From NCBI GenBank assembly GCA_030648295.1, contig JAUSID010000176.1, positions 1-32,768 on the forward strand: 32,768 bases of DNA. Direction: 5' to 3'. Positions 31,624-32,768 of the stretch are shown here, one piece after another (positions within the stretch are counted from its first letter, which is position 1; each line of letters opens with the position of its first letter). This DNA is from Opitutaceae bacterium (GTDB lineage: Bacteria > Verrucomicrobiota > Verrucomicrobiia > Opitutales > Opitutaceae). The notes under the pieces are model-generated. The model had not been told where the DNA came from and searched no databases. It worked only from the letters and a program-made list of their open reading frames with translations. Position numbers and translations under genes: made by a program.

Positions 31624-31713
31624 GGAGAGGTGGCAGAGTGGTCTATTGCGGCGGTCTTGAAAACCGCTGTGGGTGAAAGCTCACCGGGGGTTCGAATCCC
31701 TCCCTCTCCGCCA
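31624..31713 (+). tRNA. tRNA-Ser (anticodon UGA)
   Basis: A class II tRNA of 90 bases. Acceptor GGAGAGG (31624-31630) pairs with CCTCTCC (31703-31709), discriminator G and an encoded CCA end (31711-31713). The anticodon stem-loop GCGGT-CTTGAAA-ACCGC gives anticodon TGA, decoding UCA/UCG-type serine codons. The long variable arm (GGGTGAAAGCTCACC) and the T loop TTCGAAT are as expected for tRNA-Ser. Confidence 0.97.
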
Positions 31714-31741
31714 TTTTTGCTCCGCAAAAATGGCGTCTTTT
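31711..31741 (+). terminator. Hairpin terminator overlapping the tRNA CCA end
   Basis: CCATTTTTGC, loop TCC, GCAAAAATGG, then CGTCTTTT. The 10-bp stem is perfect and is followed by a T-rich tail. Because the left arm includes the CCA, the precursor 3' end would be folded into this hairpin until processed. Confidence 0.65.
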
Positions 31742-31759
31742 CGGGAGCTGAAGGGCATG

Positions 31760-31845
31760 CCTTTACGAGGGAGATTGCCTATTATCGGGTGGGAGAAAAG
31801 TTGAGCGGAGATTTAACCGGAGGGTAGATCCCTCCCTCTTTGCCA
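31760..31845 (+). pseudogene. Decayed tRNA-Ser-like copy
   Basis: The 3' end (ATCCCTCCCTCT then TTGCCA, 31828-31845) matches the T-arm/acceptor end of the tRNA at 31696-31713 at 16 of 18 positions. The shared CTATT (31779-31783) and AACCGGAGGG against CACCGGGGG keep nearly the same spacing. The 5' half no longer pairs with the acceptor, so it cannot be a working tRNA. It may be a duplicate or an attachment-site scar. Confidence 0.4.
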
Positions 31846-31878
31846 GTTTTCTCCACTCAAGAGGAGATTCGAAGAACG

Positions 31879-32074
31879 GATTTGCCAGCTGAAGTGGCAA
31901 ATCTGGCACAAATCCGGGTTGTTCATCCCCAACAAACCGTGAACGGGCGTTCATCAACGCTGCGAAGACGGAGGCCATGAACCAGACAGTGCGGCTCGTT
32001 GGTAACGCCGTTCGCCCGTAGTTGCAGGGGATTCCTGGGCGGCGGGTGCTTCGGCGCCCGCCGTCTTTCTGTTT
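31879..32074 (+). ncRNA. Candidate structured small RNA ending in a strong terminator
   Basis: Nested complementary segments are visible by eye: hairpin GATTTGCCA/TGGCAAATC (31879-31903); a long interrupted helix formed by GAAC, GGCGTT and CAACG (31941-31959) with CGTTG, AACGCC and GTTC (31997-32013); and a terminator at 32040-32074. There is no protein-coding signal on either strand. No known RNA family was recognised and no promoter was identified, so the 5' end is a guess. Confidence 0.3.
32040..32074 (+). terminator. Intrinsic terminator
   Basis: CGGCGGGTGC, loop TTCG, GCGCCCGCCG, then TCTTTCTGTTT. A 10-bp GC-rich stem with one G-U pair, a UUCG tetraloop and a T-rich tail. No coding gene precedes it on the plus strand, so it implies a non-coding transcript or a long tRNA-region transcript. 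Confidence 0.8.
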
Positions 32075-32151
32075 ACCCGCATCGATCGGGGCCAAGGAAC
32101 TTCAACTCAACTACCAGGACTCTCTTTTAACCCTTCATGCCCGGGAGCAGA

Positions 32152-32262
32152 TCAACCATGAGCTACCGCCATAGTGTTCAGCGCGAAGCCGATCCCGTCG
32201 TCCATGATCGTCAACTTCACGATGTCGCCGCGCCGGCCGAGCGATCCTCTGGTGTCGCGCTC
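32152..32262 (-). pseudogene. Remnant of a histidine-kinase HATPase domain
   Basis: Read on the minus strand, an open stretch encodes RGDIVKLTIMDDGIGFALNT and then a TGA (32152-32154). 'V-x-L-T-I-x-DDGIGF' is the G1-box region of HATPase_c domains in sensor histidine kinases. Only about 35 residues are left, without start or ATP-lid motifs. It lies downstream of, and in the same direction as, the truncated PAS gene, so the two are probably parts of one broken kinase gene. Confidence 0.5.
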
Positions 32263-32308
32263 GACCGCGCGTGGGAGCGCTACCACGGCAACGTCGAAGC
32301 GCTCGTTC

Positions 32309-32768
32309 CTACAGTACCTGATTCAGGCGTTTGCGCTCCGTAACGTCGCGCGCAGTAGCGAACACGCCCTGCAGAGTCCTGTCCCAGTCGTAGAAGGTGG
32401 TCGCATTGTAGGACAACACAGTTTCCTTGCCATCCCTGGCGCGCGCGGTGAGCTCGTAGTTGGTGACCTTCTTTTCCCTCAGAACCAGCTTGATGATTGC
32501 CTCGGCTCGCTCCGGATCGGTGAAGTAAGTTTTGAACAGCGCGCCGATCAACTCGTCACGCGTGCAGCCGGTGAGCGCCTCCATCTGCTTGTTGACGTCG
32601 GTGATGACGCCCGATGGATTGGTGGCCACCAGCGCGTCGATGCTGGATTCGATGAGAGAGCGCGTGTAGAACTGCTTGTCGCGCAGCGCTTCCGTGCGTT
32701 CAGTCACGCGATGCTCGAGAGTTTCATTCAGTTCGCGCAGTTGTTCCTGGGCCCGGCGGCGCTCGGTC
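32309..32768 (-). CDS. PAS-domain sensor protein, partial at window end and cut short at its 3' end
   Basis: The gene enters from beyond the window. The visible part encodes a coiled-coil linker (ERRRAQEQLRELNETLEHRV then TERTEALRD), then a PAS domain ('SLIESSIDALVATNPSGVIT', 'DVNKQMEALTGCTRDELIG', 'FKTYFTDPERAEAI') and its PAC tail ('TARARDGKETVLSYNATTFY', 'FATARDVTERKRLNQVL'). In hybrid sensor kinases 'DVTERKRLNQVL' normally continues 'QEKN' into the histidine-kinase core. Here TAG follows at once, inside a sequence similar to repeat family B. The product would sense a signal but have no kinase domain of its own, unless the N-terminal part outside the window supplies one. Confidence 0.8.
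   Translation of the reverse strand, partial: TERRRAQEQLRELNETLEHRVTERTEALRDKQFYTRSLIESSIDALVATNPSGVITDVNKQMEALTGCTRDELIGALFKTYFTDPERAEAIIKLVLREKKVTNYELTARARDGKETVLSYNATTFYDWDRTLQGVFATARDVTERKRLNQVL

Noticed and set aside
31410-31727. N-terminal extension of the sigma factor to 284 residues
   Set aside because: The extension (GGEGGIRTPGELSP and onward) is the antisense translation of the tRNA-Ser gene, a well-known annotation artefact. The start at 31409 gives a normal-sized ECF sigma factor.

Overview
The window is GC-rich DNA that looks like a member of the Verrucomicrobiota, most likely the Opitutaceae. This is inferred from gene content and protein style: several secreted formylglycine-type sulfatases, a TonB-dependent receptor with the 'LSPFQV' TonB box and 'ADRGYQALNTLSGTRI' plug entry familiar from that family, a FecI/FecR pair, Tat-type leaders, and gaps full of palindromic repeats. 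No rRNA or taxonomic marker gene is present, so the placement is not proven.

Layout. 1-7.9 kb holds mostly housekeeping genes: a secreted sugar-phosphate isomerase-like protein, the 5' remnant of a glycosidase gene that ends against recQ, recQ itself (minus strand) preceded by a Phd-type antitoxin gene, trpC (minus), then mazG and a XerC/D-type recombinase (plus), and a Tat-leader aldo/keto reductase (minus). 8.4-13.0 kb holds two large secreted proteins on the minus strand: an 824-residue propeller-like protein of unknown function and an S55 (SpoIVB-type) peptidase-like protein.

13.3-25.8 kb looks like a polysaccharide-degradation region. It has three sulfatases with Cys-type active sites, a GH50-like (agarase-type) clan GH-A glycosidase, a DUF4091/GH123-like secreted protein preceded by a small beta-sandwich protein, and a PIG-L family deacetylase. 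The presence of sulfatases beside exo-acting-type glycosidases suggests desulfation and cleavage of a sulfated polysaccharide. The substrate cannot be read from the sequence, and no sulfatase-maturing enzyme is encoded here.

25.9-31.4 kb is a complete cell-surface signalling set on the minus strand: ECF sigma factor, FecR anti-sigma factor (GTGA overlap), and a TonB-dependent receptor with an N-terminal STN domain. The receptor reading frame is broken by one base near its 3' end. 31.6-32.8 kb has tRNA-Ser(UGA), a decayed tRNA-like copy, a structured stretch ending in a strong terminator, and a sensor kinase gene that has been cut short, with a HATPase remnant left downstream.

The most unusual layer lies between the genes. 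Almost every gap carries members of at least five dispersed palindromic repeat families (called A, B, C, D, F here). In one gap a 139-bp element with near-perfect terminal inverted repeats has inserted inside a family D repeat, leaving an apparent 3-4 bp target duplication.
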